Assembly (NCBI RefSeq): GCF_964204645.1
Contig: NC_134027.1
Coordinates: 10,218,485-10,282,484, forward strand
Origin: Tubulanus polymorphus
Taxonomy: Eukaryota; Nemertea; Palaeonemertea; Tubulaniformes; Tubulanidae
Reading direction: 5' to 3'
Length of the DNA stretch: 64,000 nt
How positions within the stretch are numbered: position 1 is the stretch's first letter; the number at the start of each line of letters is the position of its first letter. This document shows, piece after piece, positions 12,627 to 25,336 of the stretch. A model generated the notes under the pieces. It had not been told where the DNA came from. It worked only from the letters and a program-made list of their open reading frames with translations, and made no database searches. The translations under genes and the position numbers were made by a program.

Positions 12627-12770
12627 ATTTGTTATCAGTTAATTTATATAGCTGCCGGGTCTGTTATTGTAAGCTTGATCAATAAAATAAGTACAGGGTT
12701 GGTAAGCGGCGGCCGGGTCAACTTTTAAGCTCAACAGAAAGGAGAAACAAGTTTAATTTTTTCAGCCTTA
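12627..12770 (+). repeat. Interspersed repeat, copy 1 of 2
   Basis: Shares GCTGCCGGGTCTGTT, a central GTACAGG and GGGTCAACTTTTAAGCTCA with the copy at 23842-24001, in the same order and orientation. The copies have diverged and differ by small indels. Element class unknown. Confidence 0.65.
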
Positions 12771-13736
12771 TAAATCTTCGTTATAGAGACTCGCGTATAA
12801 ATGGAAATGAACGTTAAGTTTACGCAAATAAGTTTTTATGGAAAAAGTACAACCTTTGTGGTGCGATAATTTTCACAGTTGAATTTGAAGTTCTAATTTT
12901 GGAATAAATAAATGAACCATACGTAAATTTGACTCGCCCAAATTTGCATATATGTGAGTCCATGATGAGAAAGATGGCGTGGCTACAATGCGATTCAGTA
13001 TAAGGCTTATGAATTAGAAAACAGTTAGTATAGGGTGAGTCCCAAATTTAAGAATTGCCAAGATCCAGCAAACAAGTCGACATATATATTCACTGGCCAT
13101 TCTAACGATGTATAACTTTAATTTTTGTTTAAGGAAATGTCAAAGAAATGGTTTTCTCAAAATGCAACCGACGAACTTTCCCAAAGATACATAGAATTTT
13201 CATTTGGATGGATTGAATAGAGGAGCGGATTTTCATTAAGACTGGGCTAAAAAGCAAAAGGCATTAAGATTTTTTCCTGCTCAGCATTGATAAATACTTT
13301 TTTGCAGATAAAGCACGTACCGTGGGTATCTACTTCGCAATCAGAATCAAAAAATTTAAATCTTTTCTTTGAAATGCACGGATTTATTGACGTACCATTA
13401 TCATATAAAACATCTGGTAAACTGTAAACTACTATTTGTATACATACACGTTCTATCAAACAAGCAGATCAGTGATTTAGCAAAGTGCAACAGGTAATAG
13501 AAGACCACGTGACAGATTTTTAAGCGATTTTCTGCAGCACTTCGTAGAGCTGATTAGTTGACGAAATGCTATAAAATCCAGTAATGAGTTTAAAATCCAC
13601 TAGAATTTAAGAGATTAAAAACATTATGTTAAAAATTGAAAATTATATTTATCAAGAATTAAAATCAAAATACAAGACGTTTCCAACTCACACACTAGCG
13701 ATCATCGCGTTTTTAATCTCTCATATTCTGTATATA

Positions 13737-13908
13737 CAGTGGAACCTCGTTACAACGAACTCGGCTACAACGATTCATCGGTTATAACAAATATAGAATT
13801 TCGTCCTTAGTAAGACAATTTGACTAATTTCATACTGGATATAACAAACTATCGGTTATAACGTACATCATCTGGTCCCATGAAATTCCCTATAACGAGG
13901 TTCCACTG
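13737..13908. mobile_element. pogo/Tigger-like MITE
   Basis: The 172-bp element starts CAGTGGAACCTCGTTA and ends with the inverse TAACGAGGTTCCACTG. Inside, the motif ATCGGTTATAAC occurs as a further repeat. A CAGTGG-type end with TA on the left flank is typical of Tc1-mariner/pogo derivatives. The right flank is GG rather than TA, so the target duplication is not intact. Confidence 0.7.
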
Positions 13909-14511
13909 GGTTTTAAATCTATTATCTGTTCTCCACGTCAGAGTGCGGATATTCTACCATCATAAGCAATTTCAAATCAGTAAATCTCCAACAACACGAT
14001 GAGATACACATTATCTGACATTATATACACTATAGTATCATATTGCGGTTATAATTGGTAACGGTATATACATTATATACACAATGGTAATTGTTGTAAA
14101 AGAAATAATTGAATTTTCGTCAACAAATAACAAATTTAAATGCATACTTTTACTGTTTCTTCGTGTATATGATTTATGTAATATACATATCAGGAAGATC
14201 ACTCTAAGGAATCTATCTACACAGATGTGTATTTCTTTCATTTGACTTATTAGTTTCGGGGTGCACGGTTTTGATGGTATATACAAATTAGAATAGTCAA
14301 ACTGTACAACTTTTTTAAACAATCAGCAACTGATGCGATTCTATTTCAAATTTCGGTATAATTCCCGTGAAACTATTCACTACAGGTTCAGCAACGGACT
14401 TGACTAGAATGTGTACATTATTTTGAAGACATTGTTTTTTGTTTATAATGTGAGAGTTATTAGTCGATAAAACACTCTAATACGTGTAAACTGTAGATAA
14501 TTGAAGAAGTC

Positions 14512-14692
14512 CCACAATTCGAATTTTAAACGATAGAATTTATCAAAATGAAACCACAACGTTTCGGCTTTTGACTAACAGCCATCATCAGATGGAATTC
14601 AAGCTAATGATTGCTGATAGTCAACAGCCGAGGTCTCAATTTGATAAATTCTTTCGTTAAAAATTCGAATTGTGGTACTTCTCCGAGTGTTA
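14512..14692. mobile_element. Fold-back pair of Penelope-like element fragments
   Basis: Two diverged copies of the same roughly 70-bp end sequence face each other. The left runs from CACAATTCGAATTTTAAACG to GACTAACAGC; the right is its inverse, ending CGAATTGTGG. The left copy carries a complete hammerhead-like core on the minus strand (see the next entry). In the right copy the motif is broken. Hammerhead motifs near inverted terminal copies are a known property of Penelope-like retroelements. No reverse transcriptase is present. Confidence 0.55.
14553..14595 (-). ncRNA. Candidate hammerhead ribozyme (short stem III type)
   Basis: On the minus strand: CCAT, CTGATGA (14591-14585), stem II GGCT/AGCC (14583-14580 with 14569-14566) with a 10-nt loop, GAAA (14565-14562), C, GTT, then GTGG. 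CCAT pairs with GTGG as stem I (one G-U). All core residues of the hammerhead consensus are present. The very short palindromic stem III (ACGT) is what Penelope-like elements carry and would work best as a dimer. Cleavage would be after the T at 14558. Confidence 0.6.
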
Positions 14693-14750
14693 TCTCAACA
14701 GTTCTCTATTCTAATCGATTCATCGAATTTTCAACGACTGCTGATTCTGT

Positions 14751-17700
14751 CTAAACATCAACGGGTTGCGTTTTACCGATCGGTTCCGTAACTGTGCTAC
14801 GGTCTTCGCTGTTATTCGTTGACTGAACATTGGTATTTTCCACAGCTAGAAAGTCATCCATGAAATTGTAGCACGGAAATTCGCAACAAAGACAGCATCT
14901 CAAAGTTCGTGGGATGTATCTGTAGATAATTGGTGGAATCGGTACCAAAGGACTTGTGTTCATCTTGTAATGCACGTAATTGCTCAATCTAAGAAATAAT
15001 TTAAATGAAATATATACTTTCTTATAGAGTAAAAAATGCACGCGTATTTCTCATATGCGTCATACTGGCCGTCATAAATACTGGCAGTCAGCGGCAGCAT
15101 TTCGCTTGTGTTTGAAAGCCAGACGTGTTGTGACGTCATGGGAATGAACGTCGGCAATCGCGTTTATATACGCAATCGTGTCCCTACAGTGCCACGATTA
15201 TATTGGCCTGACCATGGACTCTAAAACGAATTTTAAATCTAAAACGTTTTAGGGTCCAGGGCCTGACTAATGACAAAACTGCTTTTCCAAAATACAAAAC
15301 TATTTAATCATACCAGGGGTGGTCCAAGGAGGGGTGTTTAGGGGGTGTCGACTCCCCTTCTCCGTGTCGAAAATTTGATATCAATAATATCAATGATGAA
15401 ACTAATCACAATTATAATCTTTATCGATTGCTGTTTCGGCGTCTGCCAGAAATTACTGTAGATAATGCACACATTTTTATGAATGCATTTTTTCATTGAA
15501 ATTGGAAAACACTTCGCTTCACCCCCCTGCGTTCAGATTTCTGGATCCACCCCTGATACTCAATACTGAATGTAATAACGTAAAACAGTACGAACTTAAA
15601 ACGTAGATATCACAAATTGTTTGAAACCTACTTGCAATATCTTTCATCCGCCTTTTTCTCCATTATCGGAATTCCGGATAAGAATAGTAATATCAAAGTT
15701 GTGAAGACCGGGCTCGCTATCGACACCCACTGGCTGTAGCGCAAAACATTTACACTGATCAAGAAGACGCCCCACCAAACTAACATCTCTCCGAAATAGT
15801 TTGGATGCCGCGACCAACTCCACAAACCTATATATAGAAAGAAAATCATAGAAAAAATTGAAAAAGATTTGCAACAACGCATTTAGATAAATAATAATAA
15901 ATTTATTTCCACAATAAAATCGAAAGGCTAGAATATCTATCACTTATATATCATGATTTTTTTCTGGGGCTGTCACCAAGAAACAAAAACAAACACGATT
16001 TTGGCAATATCCGTATGCCACGTATGTATTACCAAAACTCCTAAATTTATACACACATAGGTAAAATCAGTCGATAATTCTTTTCCAGAAAAAAAACTAC
16101 TAGATTGATGTTTGAACAGGCAATATGTATATATGTGTTATTTGATGAAGCATACGCAGATAAGCCTAATCGATAACCAACCTTTATCAATCATCGATAT
16201 TTACATTTTTATCTCAGATCAGTCATTAACTCTATCGGAATAAAACGCGGCTACGAAGGTGGAAGTAGAAGCAAAAATAATCTCTACTGTAATCTTACTA
16301 TACAAAGAACTGCTAAACTAACCATAATCACACCATATCCCAGAGTTAGCCGGATTGTCTTTGAAATTGAACTTCTGCATGTCGGCAAAAATTTCGATCA
16401 ACACTCCAGCTACGTAGAGACATATTCCGATGACATCGAATGAAGACAGGTTTGGATGAACGGCAGCGCTGCGTGGCGCATTAATGAATATCACTGGTAG
16501 GCTAACGATGAACAACCATATTCCCTGGAAAACAAACACATCCACAAAATGCAACCAAACTCTTAGGGGAAAAATCGATGGTTATACTATTTTACGTTCT
16601 GAAAAAGAGAGCTTCAAAGTAACATTCAATTGTATGCTTAAAACTACGGGTATATTATGATAATAATGATGCGAAATCTATTCAAGGTCACTGCCACACG
16701 GTAGATCCAGTTGCACAGCTCTGAGTTAGGATTTGACTCAGAGTTAACTCATTGAAAACGAATTGATTTTAACTAAGAGTTTACTCTAACTCACAACTGT
16801 GGAACTGAGCCCCTCACCTTCCCGCTGATCGACCATCTGTTACCTTACACAGTATTTGTCGTTTTTAATCGTTTTCCCACAAAAACTAAAGTTTTAACCC
16901 AGCAAACCGTTTAAATCCGTAAAAAGTTTTAAATCCGTAGTGAACCAAAGCATATTCATCACTGATACGAGGGGTCTGGATTCTGTATGCAGGCGTGGGG
17001 AATGTAATATCTATAACTCACCTGAAACGTCCAATATGAGGCAAATTTACGGCTACTGTTACGGAAAGTCTCGTCGAAGCGTTTATCCTCACCGATATTG
17101 ATATTTCGATATAAAAGGTAGGACGACAGTCGTAAACCCCAGAAACATACGAACGATGTGATCAACACTTGGCGTTTAGTGTACGTCTGTCAAAAACGAG
17201 AAGAAGGAAAATGCGATGTAATGACGAGAACGATAAACCTATGAAATAAACGAATGAAAAATTAATTACTACATCCTAACCTATAACAGGTCTTTTAAAC
17301 CATTGACATTCTTACAGAAAATTGGCCTGAAGTTGTTATTTACGTTATTAAGTATCTGTTTCTAGAACATGTACCATAAGAACAAAACATAAATTTTCTT
17401 TTCGGTAGAAGCTAAATTGTATTTCCATGCATTTTCTGATCGCAGACGACAGAAGACCTAGCCTTGAGAGAACTGAGCAGTTGCCATAGAAACATACATA
17501 TAAAAAAGGTTGTGTGTCGGATATCTGACGAATCATCGAAATTTGGAGAAATCTTACCAAGACCCAAACCCTTTCACGTGTTAAATCCGACAAAAAAAAT
17601 TCCGAAAAAAGTAACAACGCTCTCGATTTTTTAGTGACAAGAGCGTACCTAGGTTGGTAAATACTATCGTACACCCGGTTGAAAGATATGTGATCATTTT

Positions 17701-18070
17701 TTTAACCTTACTTTACGTACATATCATCAGGCATTCATCAAATAGATGTAAACATAGGCCTTTTCTAACTCTTAATTTTCTTACTTTTCACTCACAAGAT
17801 GAGGAATTTGAAATTATAGGCCATTAGTAAACGCTGAAGGATACTGAGGTTGCCTCAATACTCGTCAGTCTTCATACCCGGTATAAAAGAAACAGAAAGT
17901 ACCCCGGCTAGTAGAAATGTTAGAATCGCCACTACGATAAAGTTCGCACCACCAGCAAAATCGGTCACTTTGTTGAAACGGAAGCAGTATGTGATGAGGA
18001 AGAAGACGAATTGCATCGCCACTATAACTATCGCGCATATTGCTAGATTGTTTTCGTCAAACAGTTCCAT
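14751..18070 (-). CDS. DUF1295 / steroid 5-alpha-reductase-like membrane protein
   Basis: There are five exons: 18070-17903, 17186-17022, 16524-16323, 15827-15632 and 14988-14751. All phases match and the product is 322 residues. Conserved blocks in order are [71 protein letters not shown] (split over an intron), [23 protein letters not shown] and TSPLVPIPP. Several hydrophobic segments indicate a multi-pass membrane protein. The pattern agrees closely with plant and animal DUF1295 proteins, which resemble isoprenylcysteine methyltransferases and steroid reductases; the reaction is unknown. The last 30 residues are polar and not conserved. The donor of exon 1 is GTACTT after LLAG, chosen because it restores the ungapped family alignment and phase. 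A later GTATGA donor would break the phase. Confidence 0.9.
16705..16810. mobile_element. Hairpin MITE family D, copy in DUF1295-gene intron 2
   Basis: Palindromic element: the left arm starts CCAGTTGCACAGCTCTGAGTTA; the right arm ends TAACTCACAACTGTGGAACTG. A closer-to-complete copy is at 36100-36214, and partial pieces occur near 20600-20670 and 25332-25362. It is non-coding. Confidence 0.65.
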
Positions 18071-21000
18071 GATGGCCTATTTGTGCAGCCGATCTGAAAA
18101 TATAGATAGATTACTTAAAGTGCATTGTAATTACATGTATGTACATGAATTTGTCCTCTCCAGTCTCACTACAGATACATAGACCCGTTTATGAAATTGC
18201 ATTCAAATACTTTTTTTGACGTTTCAAATCTCTATTCTGTTATAATGATAACTTAGAAAATATATGACAACTCTAAACCGAGCGAATCGAACATTTATCA
18301 AAATTCAATTGAGAAATGAAATATATATCTACTAGAAATGAAATCTTTCAAAAGCTCGGTATATCAACACTTAAAATGAACTCTTCTTGACACGCTCGTG
18401 CGAAAGGAATTTAAAGACTCACAGAACTTACGTACATGAATCCAAGTAGACATTTTATATATTAACATATATACAGTATATATATATTAATTCCCTATGC
18501 ATGGATAGATTTTTTCGTAGTGCTTTTAGTTTTAGTGACACCTGCTTTTGTAACCAGAGATTGTGTGTGTGTGCCCATAGCGCATTCAAGTGTATATGGA
18601 GTGTTTATTTCCATTTCTGAAATAAACTTCCATATTTCAGTAAACGAGAATCATTTACGTATGAAGCCTGTTCTCTATACACACATCAATGGAACTGGGG
18701 ATTCAAAAAAAGAAATTCTCTTCCGTCGACCTGGACGACATGATAAATTCATAGATTATTCAAACATTTTGTATCACCTTTTCAATATAGCAAAATGATA
18801 TATAAGTTCAATAAGCGAAATAATTTTCGTTAGATAGGAAGTTTTGAATGATGTGCATATGAATCGATCAAAATAAGAGTAATAATGGAAATAAGAGAAA
18901 TATTCTGACGGTTAGGATAAGTATATTAATGGAAAAAATCGTTTTCTGCAGAATGAGAAATTATTTGAAAAACACAGCTGAACAAATATATTGGGGATGC
19001 CACATGTCCACCGCAGTAAGCATATACTCATCCTTATCATCACAAAATAACGGATTATGATCTAATTAAAACTCCTAGGCTGTGATTATAGTTCAGAGAT
19101 ACAAGTAATAAATTTAGTTGATAAATTTCTAAATCAAATCCGCCAGCCAGCCATATTACCAGGCGAACATAACGGTTGTCTAGGCAACTGCATCGTAAGA
19201 AATTTGCGCTCTCTTCGATGCAGGATACAGTCATACCGGAGCAAGACAGCATCAATTTCCATTTGTAATTAACCCTACAAATAAGGACTGTACGCAACAG
19301 ACAATTCAAAGTTACAATGCACGGTTGTACAAGGGAGCACATTTTCAGGGTGTCAACACTTGAATCTAAGACCCCTATGTATAGAGAATCCCACAGTAAT
19401 ATCGAAAAACTAATATTAGGTCCAAAAAATGTGTCCTTGAGCTAGTAGTTTATTATCTTCCGGTTTTTGTGTATTTGCGCGTATAGATGTTTTTCTAACG
19501 CAATAAATGGCGTATGAATTCATTGACATTTGTTCATTATATTAATCAGGAAAGTGTGTTGGGGAGGATGCAATCGAGATATGTAATTCAGAGACCCTCT
19601 TATGCAAGAAAATATTCGTTGAAACAGCGTTTGATAAAATATAACAGTTGCTCCGCGCCAGAACGTTCGCGAATCCCCGTGTATTGATGCTTGGGATAAA
19701 TAAGTAAGAGATAAATCATTCATCGATATAACCAATAACGACTTGATGAATTGGCCAGTTCCGATGAACGTTGCGCCAGCTGTAATTAAACCAACTATTA
19801 CGTAGATACGTGTAGCTCATCTATACACCACCGCTGTGATGGAGACGTAAGACAAGGAAATCATTAGAGTATCTCATTTTTATAAACAAGCCAGGAGGAC
19901 GGAGGGAATCGATCGTTTGTCAGAAATGATATTTTCTTAAGGTTCTTGCGATAAAAAGTTGGTTTCAGTACGATATTTAGAATATGATAGATTCGGCGCT
20001 CAAAGCGTGTATACTGGTTGCAGGTCTAATTTTGAAGAACTTGCCACATCCCAAAAGGGCACTTTGACGTACAAAAAGGCAATATGAGGTCACTCTGCGC
20101 TGAAATGCACAAATTTTTTTTATGTTAACGAAATGAAAAGAGCACCCAAAAATTCTAAGGACTTGTTCAAGAAAGTTTCCGATAAGACAGGACCCGCCCC
20201 TGCAATCCAAAGACAGTGGCGCATTGAAATGATAAAATGATTACGTCCAATGACGATATTTTTCAGGGGACATTAAAATAAACATTACAACAACATGACA
20301 TATAGCACAGCATAACTGCAAATGCGTATCACCATAATTTTAACTCTCGTGTGGTAGACGCAGATGACGTGCAATCAAATCAGTCTATGCATGAACGAGT
20401 AATCCATCAATCTTCGTATGGATGCTACGACCAGCATATCCTCCCTATATGATGCCGTGCAATATCGCTCCAGAACAATCAACGGTTTCAACATTGTGGA
20501 TGATTTACAGAAATCATGGACGTATTAAACTAACCTGAGCAAAATCGTTTAAGGCTTGAGTTATAAAGTGAAAAGCAGACTAATTTTTCCCTATCCAGGA
20601 CTCGATTAGTTCTGATAATTTAGCGATTCTAACTCCCGAGTTTAAACTCACAACTGTAGAAAAACCGGGGGCTCAGAGATACGTAGATATTTTTACAATT
20701 CAAGTAAAAAACTATACGAAGCTATATAAATAGCCGTTCAAGGATACGTTTTACGCTAAAACCCTTAAAGAAACATTAAGTTCTACTGGAAAGGACAAAG
20801 TACTATATGAAAACATTTAATGTGGTTCTACTGACTGAACCAGTGTGAAGCATTATAAGTTACCTGATATTATCATTCGATGTCCACTTTTCATACGATG
20901 TATTCCGAATATAAAATTTTATTCAATCCCATCCCTGTCTCGAATTGTGAAAATGCTTATGAATTGTTACATATCTATATCGCCTCTCATATCAATCACT

Positions 21001-22036
21001 TTACGCTGCCTTTGCCAACGAACCAAAATAAATAGCACATGACGATGTCGATGAAGCAGATAGTATAGCGATGACGAGTAGTGATTAGTAAAATTCGATT
21101 TGATGTAAAAAATTTGTTTGTATACGTTACGGCAGTACGCGAGTTACCGCACTACGCGCACTGCGTCGTAGAAATGACTGCCTCTCAATATACAGCATTC
21201 CAACGTGATATCGGCAAGCAGCGATCGTGCGATGCACTTCCAGGCAGTAATAATCCCAGGATCGGATTCTGAAGCCTTTAAAAGAATTTCCATCATAGTT
21301 CTATCGATCTCCACAATATCTCTACTTTTTTTCGGACAGACGTGGAGCTGGATAAACAACATTTAGTATGCTACATAGGTTAAGCCTACATTTCGTGAGA
21401 GGCAATCATGTTTTTGGTGATACGAATGGTTGATATATTGTATAATATAACAATAGCACTGTTATTGGCATTAGGTACAATCATGGATTCAAAAAGAATT
21501 TGTTTCTACGTTAATTTGACGGCAGCGATTAAGACATTTCGGATGTTTACCTCCATTAATGCTGCCATATAGAACAAAACGGGCCTACGGCAATAATAAT
21601 GGACAAAATAGGCAAGATAAACAGAAAATAGTAGCTCTCTGAATATTTCGAATAGATTTTTAAGAATATATTTTCATACAACACAATAATTCTTATAATA
21701 TAAAGTGATTATTGCTGATTGTTAATGAAGAAAAAATGAACATCTGATTTACGTAAAAGAAAATCTAAATTCTGGCATTTTTTTATGAGAATCGTCAGAA
21801 ACTCGATTTATCAACTAAAATTTGTTATACCCATTTTTCGACGAGATAAACTGCATCAGAACAGCAGAATCTGCATCATTAAATCATAAATAAATTCCGA
21901 ATTATGAAACATTGCCGTCCTGAGGCCATCATAACGAACTCAAAAATGTTCTTTCGATCGTACGAGTTTTGTAATTGCGAAATTGTAACGCCATATTCAT
22001 CAACAAGATGTTTTTAAGTCGCCAATACAGAGCCAT

Positions 22037-22060
22037 GAATGAATGAATGAATGAATGAAT
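22037..22060 (+). repeat. (GAAT)n microsatellite
   Basis: Six consecutive GAAT units. Confidence 0.9.
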
Positions 22061-23161
22061 AATTTATTTACTCATATATGATATGTACAAGATTATAAAC
22101 ATAATTTCTTTAGATATAATTTCATAGATTGATAGGTACATAATTTCAGCCTTATTTTTTAACATTTGTTGTAATCTATTTTGGTTTTCCTCAGGCGAAG
22201 ATCAAAAAAATTTCTGAACGGCTAGAGCCAGATTTTTACAATCGCCCATTTTTTTAATTCTCGTGTGAGAAAACAAAACTATTTGAATTCTCGCGCGAGA
22301 AAATGGGCCATTGTAAACAATCATTCATCGTGACTCTAGACGTACAGAATTTTTTTTAGTATGGCCCGAATCAGCTACCATACGCATGTACAGCTTAGTT
22401 AGCCTCTTTTCTTTAATCAAGTGTATAGGAGGATTTTTTACGTTCTTAAATAAGCAGCAGTCTCCCAGTCGTTTCTTTTTGGCTGCAATTCAATGAACGG
22501 TTGAAGAGTTTACGTTGGCTTTGCTAATCATTATTTGTACGGTATCTTATTCGGCGAAAATTGATCAAAGCATCTTCAAAAACATTTTCCTTCCAAGCTT
22601 TAATGGTACTGATTTCGGCGAATGGCCGCCAGTCAGCCATCTTGATTCTGATCGGGCCAGGTTTTGGGCTGTAGATGTGTCTGGGTACACGTATAAACCA
22701 AACACCAACGCAATCCATTACTTCCAAAAATTACTGGATTCCTCCTGACGGACGGACTGCAGACGAATGGTAAGTTGAATGGACAGACGAATGAGTAGTG
22801 AGTGCGAAAGTCCGAAGTCGGCAAAACAGACTGAATTCATTTAGATACGGAGTAAACAGATTTATTTCTGAACAAACAGCAGTCATAAACATGTATGATA
22901 CAACATACGTAACAAAATATAGAGTACATGTAGTAGTGATATTAAATGCATTGGGTAGAGAGATAACTTGCAGTTTCTTTTCTGATTTTTGTTATCTCAT
23001 ACAAATTACCAGTGAGCAGAAGTCATCCGCTGCCGGTTGTGTCAAACTGAACATGAAAACAAATGAAAGAAAAACACAGTCAAATTACTGGATGCAGACC
23101 GCATTCGTTGGTCGCTTTAATGATCTTTAACTGAGCAGAGAACTATAGAAAAGACTCCTGG

Positions 23162-23287
23162 GCCCAGTTTCACGAAAAAGTGTAAGCCAAAAAAGGTTGA
23201 AGTTGAACTGTTGTCCTCATTGAAAACACGAAGTAACCAATAGCAATTACACCAAACATTTGAGTGTAACTTTTTTTGTGAAACTGG
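23162..23287. mobile_element. Hairpin MITE (CCCAGTTTCAC ends)
   Basis: The left end reads GCCCAGTTTCACGAAAAAGT; the right end is the inverse, ACTTTTTTTGTGAAACTGG. It is 126 bp and non-coding. A generic inverted-repeat element of unknown superfamily. Confidence 0.65.
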
Positions 23288-23621
23288 TGACGATATGAAA
23301 TGCTAAAACAGCTTCTACGAGACAGTGCGGTATTTTTCTCGACTCAAACGTGTATTGTTAATCAGACAACTCTGCTGCGAGTCGGGCAGCTAATACTGGT
23401 CAGTAAAATCTAACAAGAATGACACTTAATTTGATCAACAAACGTTTTAAGAAAAACCCTGTTTCAACTGAAACCGGTGGTTGTTTTACCAGTAGAGAAG
23501 GCGTAGGGAGTCGCTTAATGCTAAATCCAATTCAAATAATTCAAAAACTTAAGTCAAAATGTCAGAAGTGCGATTGCTCAAAAGGCAAATTCTCATTTAA
23601 GTAACTAACTTATCCCTAAAA

Positions 23622-23778
23622 GGGATCATTCATTTAATGCGAACGCATTAGGGGAGGGGGAGGGGGAGGGGTAAGTGCAATTGCGTACTGTAATGCTTAA
23701 TGTATATGAAAATGGACGATTTTACTTATAGGGGGAGGCCGAAAAAGTCAAATTTTATGCGTACATAATAAATGAATG
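23622..23778. mobile_element. Harbinger-like MITE, copy 1 of 3
   Basis: It is in the opposite internal orientation to the copies at 52300 and 63683. The ends are GGGATCATTCATTTA...GCGTACATAATAAATGAATG, with a central CAATTGCGTACTGTAATGCTTAATGT-type block shared by all three copies (written here only in part). A G-rich tract sits where the other copies have a C-rich tract. Confidence 0.7.
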
Positions 23779-23841
23779 TTTACTAGGGCTAAAAAATGAT
23801 AACTCCTAATCTGCTGGGTCATTTTTATAAAATGCAATAAC

Positions 23842-24001
23842 ATTTGTAATCATTTAATTTCTACAGCTGCCGGGTCTGTTTTTGTCAGCAAAATCATGAT
23901 TTAAAAAAAAGTAATGTACAGGCTATATATAGGCGGCTGACTGGGTCAACTTTTAAGCTCAGCAGAAATGGGAAATAAGGTATACATTTTTGTTAAGCCT
24001 A
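23842..24001 (+). repeat. Interspersed repeat, copy 2 of 2
   Basis: Second copy of the repeat at 12627-12770, sharing GCTGCCGGGTCTGTT and CTGGGTCAACTTTTAAGCTC. Confidence 0.65.
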
Positions 24002-25257
24002 ATTAGAAAATTTCTGGGTTTTTGGTTTTTTCCTTCTTCTGACGAAGTTCATAGAATAATATTTACTGAGATGTCTATCATCAATGATGGGGCAGTCATT
24101 ATGGGTGCTAGATGAACTGACCCCGACTTTAGATAGGATTTCCACTCTTCTTACATACAACAGAATAACATTAACTATGAAATATAGTGGCGGTGTACAT
24201 TCAAATTTAGGGCTGGATTCAGCGGCACACCAACTTTCACCGGAGGGCATAGAAATTAAAAGGGTAAACAGTTAAAAAGAGCAAGTTTCAACACAGAGTG
24301 AGCATGTAAGCCAAAACAGGGGTCTTGGAAATTTTGAAATTTTAGTGCATTTGAATTTTGCAATTTCCAAGCATTTCTGTGACAATCAAGAGCAATCTAA
24401 AAGATAAATTACTCGAGAAGAAATTTTCCATTTTCTTTTTCAAAAGAGCACTGGAAAATTGCGATGGGGGCACATGCTCCCTTGTACTCCTGTCTCGATC
24501 TGACCCTGAAATTACACATTCTACATCGTTAAAATGTCCGATGCACTTAGGATCTTTAATTCTAAAGTTTTAATTTGGAATTTGATCTAATCTAAACATT
24601 GTATACCGCTTCAAATATACATACATAAATGTAAAACAAACTGGTTATTACAAATCCAGATGTCTCCAGGGCTGCCAACCTCTTCTGAAAAGTGCCGTCA
24701 GTAATTTTTTTCAGTAACGTTTCATTGAAATATGAAAGAAAATTTTTAAATTGATCAGCAATCAACAGTAAGTCCCACGGTAACATCTTTCACATTTTTG
24801 TATGCATCAAACGAATCGAATCAGCATTTCTAGTAATAAAAGAGTAACAAATACTGAAAAACAGGAACAGTTGGCAGCAGCTGTGTCTCATAAATCGGAT
24901 TAATGTCATTGCTCCTGAATGATTCAGATTCAGGGAGGTTTAACTGATTTGAACGCTAATGCACGATGCATCGTTGATAACGCCGAAATTCACCATCAAA
25001 CATGATTTTGGAACGAATGAACAATAGCACTTCGACTTGACACCGATCGCAAGATTTACGGGAAAAGGAAAGTCTGCAACACCTGAAAAGAAACAAAAAT
25101 CTGTCAGTGACAACATAACACTGTTCAAACAAAGACAAACCTCGATGACACCAAATACTATCTAGGCGAGAAAATACACAATATCCGTGTAGGATGATAA
25201 CAAGAATAATGAAGCCAAACAATAATGAAGCCAAAATTGAAAAGTTTTAGAATGATT

Positions 25258-25336
25258 ATATTTAAGAGCAACATTTCGGCTATATGCTATTAGCTATTAA
25301 TTTGCTAGTACGCCTGATGATGGCTAATAGCTCCAA
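25258..25336. mobile_element. Broken hammerhead-bearing retroelement fragment
   Basis: The plus strand has CTGATGATGGCTAATAGCTC (about 25313-25332). The left part, read on the minus strand, has GCTAATAGCATATAGCCGAAA, the matching second half of the same ribozyme design. The two halves face each other and are truncated where a family D MITE fragment (25332-25362) begins. No functional ribozyme is expected. Confidence 0.45.

Larger units (their letters stand above)
12351..14506. other. Intergenic repeat-bearing stretch, no recognised gene
   Basis: It includes a repeat shared with 23842-24001 (at 12627-12770) and a pogo-like inverted-repeat element (13737-13908). The remaining sequence is AT-rich with no supported coding frame. 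The promoter of the PLCXD-type gene lies at its left end. Confidence 0.35.

Noticed and set aside
17348-17674. 108-codon minus-strand frame in intron 1 of the DUF1295 gene
   Set aside because: No acceptor/donor pair gives the phase-0 insert that the flanking exons would need, and the family alignment is ungapped without it.
22515-22748. 77-codon frame with a hydrophobic start
   Set aside because: No domain or supporting structure; an equally long frame lies antisense. Chance ORF in AT-rich DNA.
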